A stretch of 9,226 nt of DNA from Actinomycetota bacterium (GTDB lineage: Bacteria; Actinomycetota; Thermoleophilia; Gaiellales; F1-60-MAGs149). The notes under the pieces are model-generated. The model worked only from the letters and a program-made list of their open reading frames with translations, was not told where the DNA came from and did no database searches. The stretch lies in NCBI GenBank assembly GCA_947481755.1, contig CANKHS010000039.1, positions 1 to 9,226 on the forward strand. Reading direction: 5' to 3'. Shown here piece by piece: positions 9,198 through 9,226 of the stretch (position 1 is the first letter of the stretch; every line of letters starts with the position of its first letter). Made by a program: the position numbers and the translations under genes.

Positions 9198-9226
9198 ACC
9201 ATACTCCTCGAACGGCGGCGTGGGAA
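9198..9226 (-). promoter_or_regulatory. Candidate sigma70-type promoter of hpf
   Basis: On the minus strand TTCCCA (9221-9226), a 17-nt spacer and TATGGT (9198-9203) match the -35/-10 layout, with 4 of 6 bases in the -35 box. The -10 lies 30 nt before the hpf ATG, leaving room for a short leader with the Shine-Dalgarno sequence. The -35 sits on the window edge, so the surrounding context cannot be judged. Confidence 0.4.

Overview
The window looks like a chromosomal core region of a high-GC (roughly 60% by eye) bacterium, most likely an actinomycetote. The order secA-prfB-ftsE-ftsX with hpf nearby is typical of that phylum. The SecA sequence style, including TNMAGRGVDI in place of the usual ...GTDI, leads me to suspect a deep-branching class such as Thermoleophilia. 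That placement is a guess from memory and was not checked against a database. I see no mobile elements, CRISPR arrays, tRNA or rRNA.

Reading from the right edge, hpf (ribosome hibernation factor, short form) lies on the minus strand at 8841-9167, with a strong Shine-Dalgarno sequence and a plausible promoter at the window edge. It converges on an unrecognised plus-strand gene (7652 or 7604 to 8788), and a strong hairpin at 8792-8833 separates the two 3' ends. The unknown gene is divergent from secA across a very short spacer that holds a 10-bp-arm inverted repeat.

From secA leftward, everything is on the minus strand and closely packed: secA (4881-7583), prfB (3745-4888), ftsE (2794-3702), ftsX (1886-2794), an OmpR-family response regulator (1127-1837) and its histidine kinase (1-1130, cut by the window edge). 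secA/prfB, ftsE/ftsX and regulator/kinase overlap by 8, 1 and 4 nt. The other gaps are 42 and 48 nt. This cluster links protein export, translation termination, septal or cell-wall control by FtsEX, and a two-component system.

The points most worth a second look are these. prfB is split by a programmed +1 frameshift site (CTT-TGA-C) with a poor upstream stimulator. FtsE has an extra charged N-terminal segment of about 71 residues. A 16-bp motif is tandemly repeated in front of ftsE and recurs, as part of a palindrome, in front of the response regulator. Several genes lacking a Shine-Dalgarno sequence have a TANNNT box 6-8 nt before the start codon, suggesting leaderless transcripts. The unknown gene beside secA is unassigned. 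Apart from that gene the content is ordinary core machinery, and I do not see a clear novel multi-gene system here.
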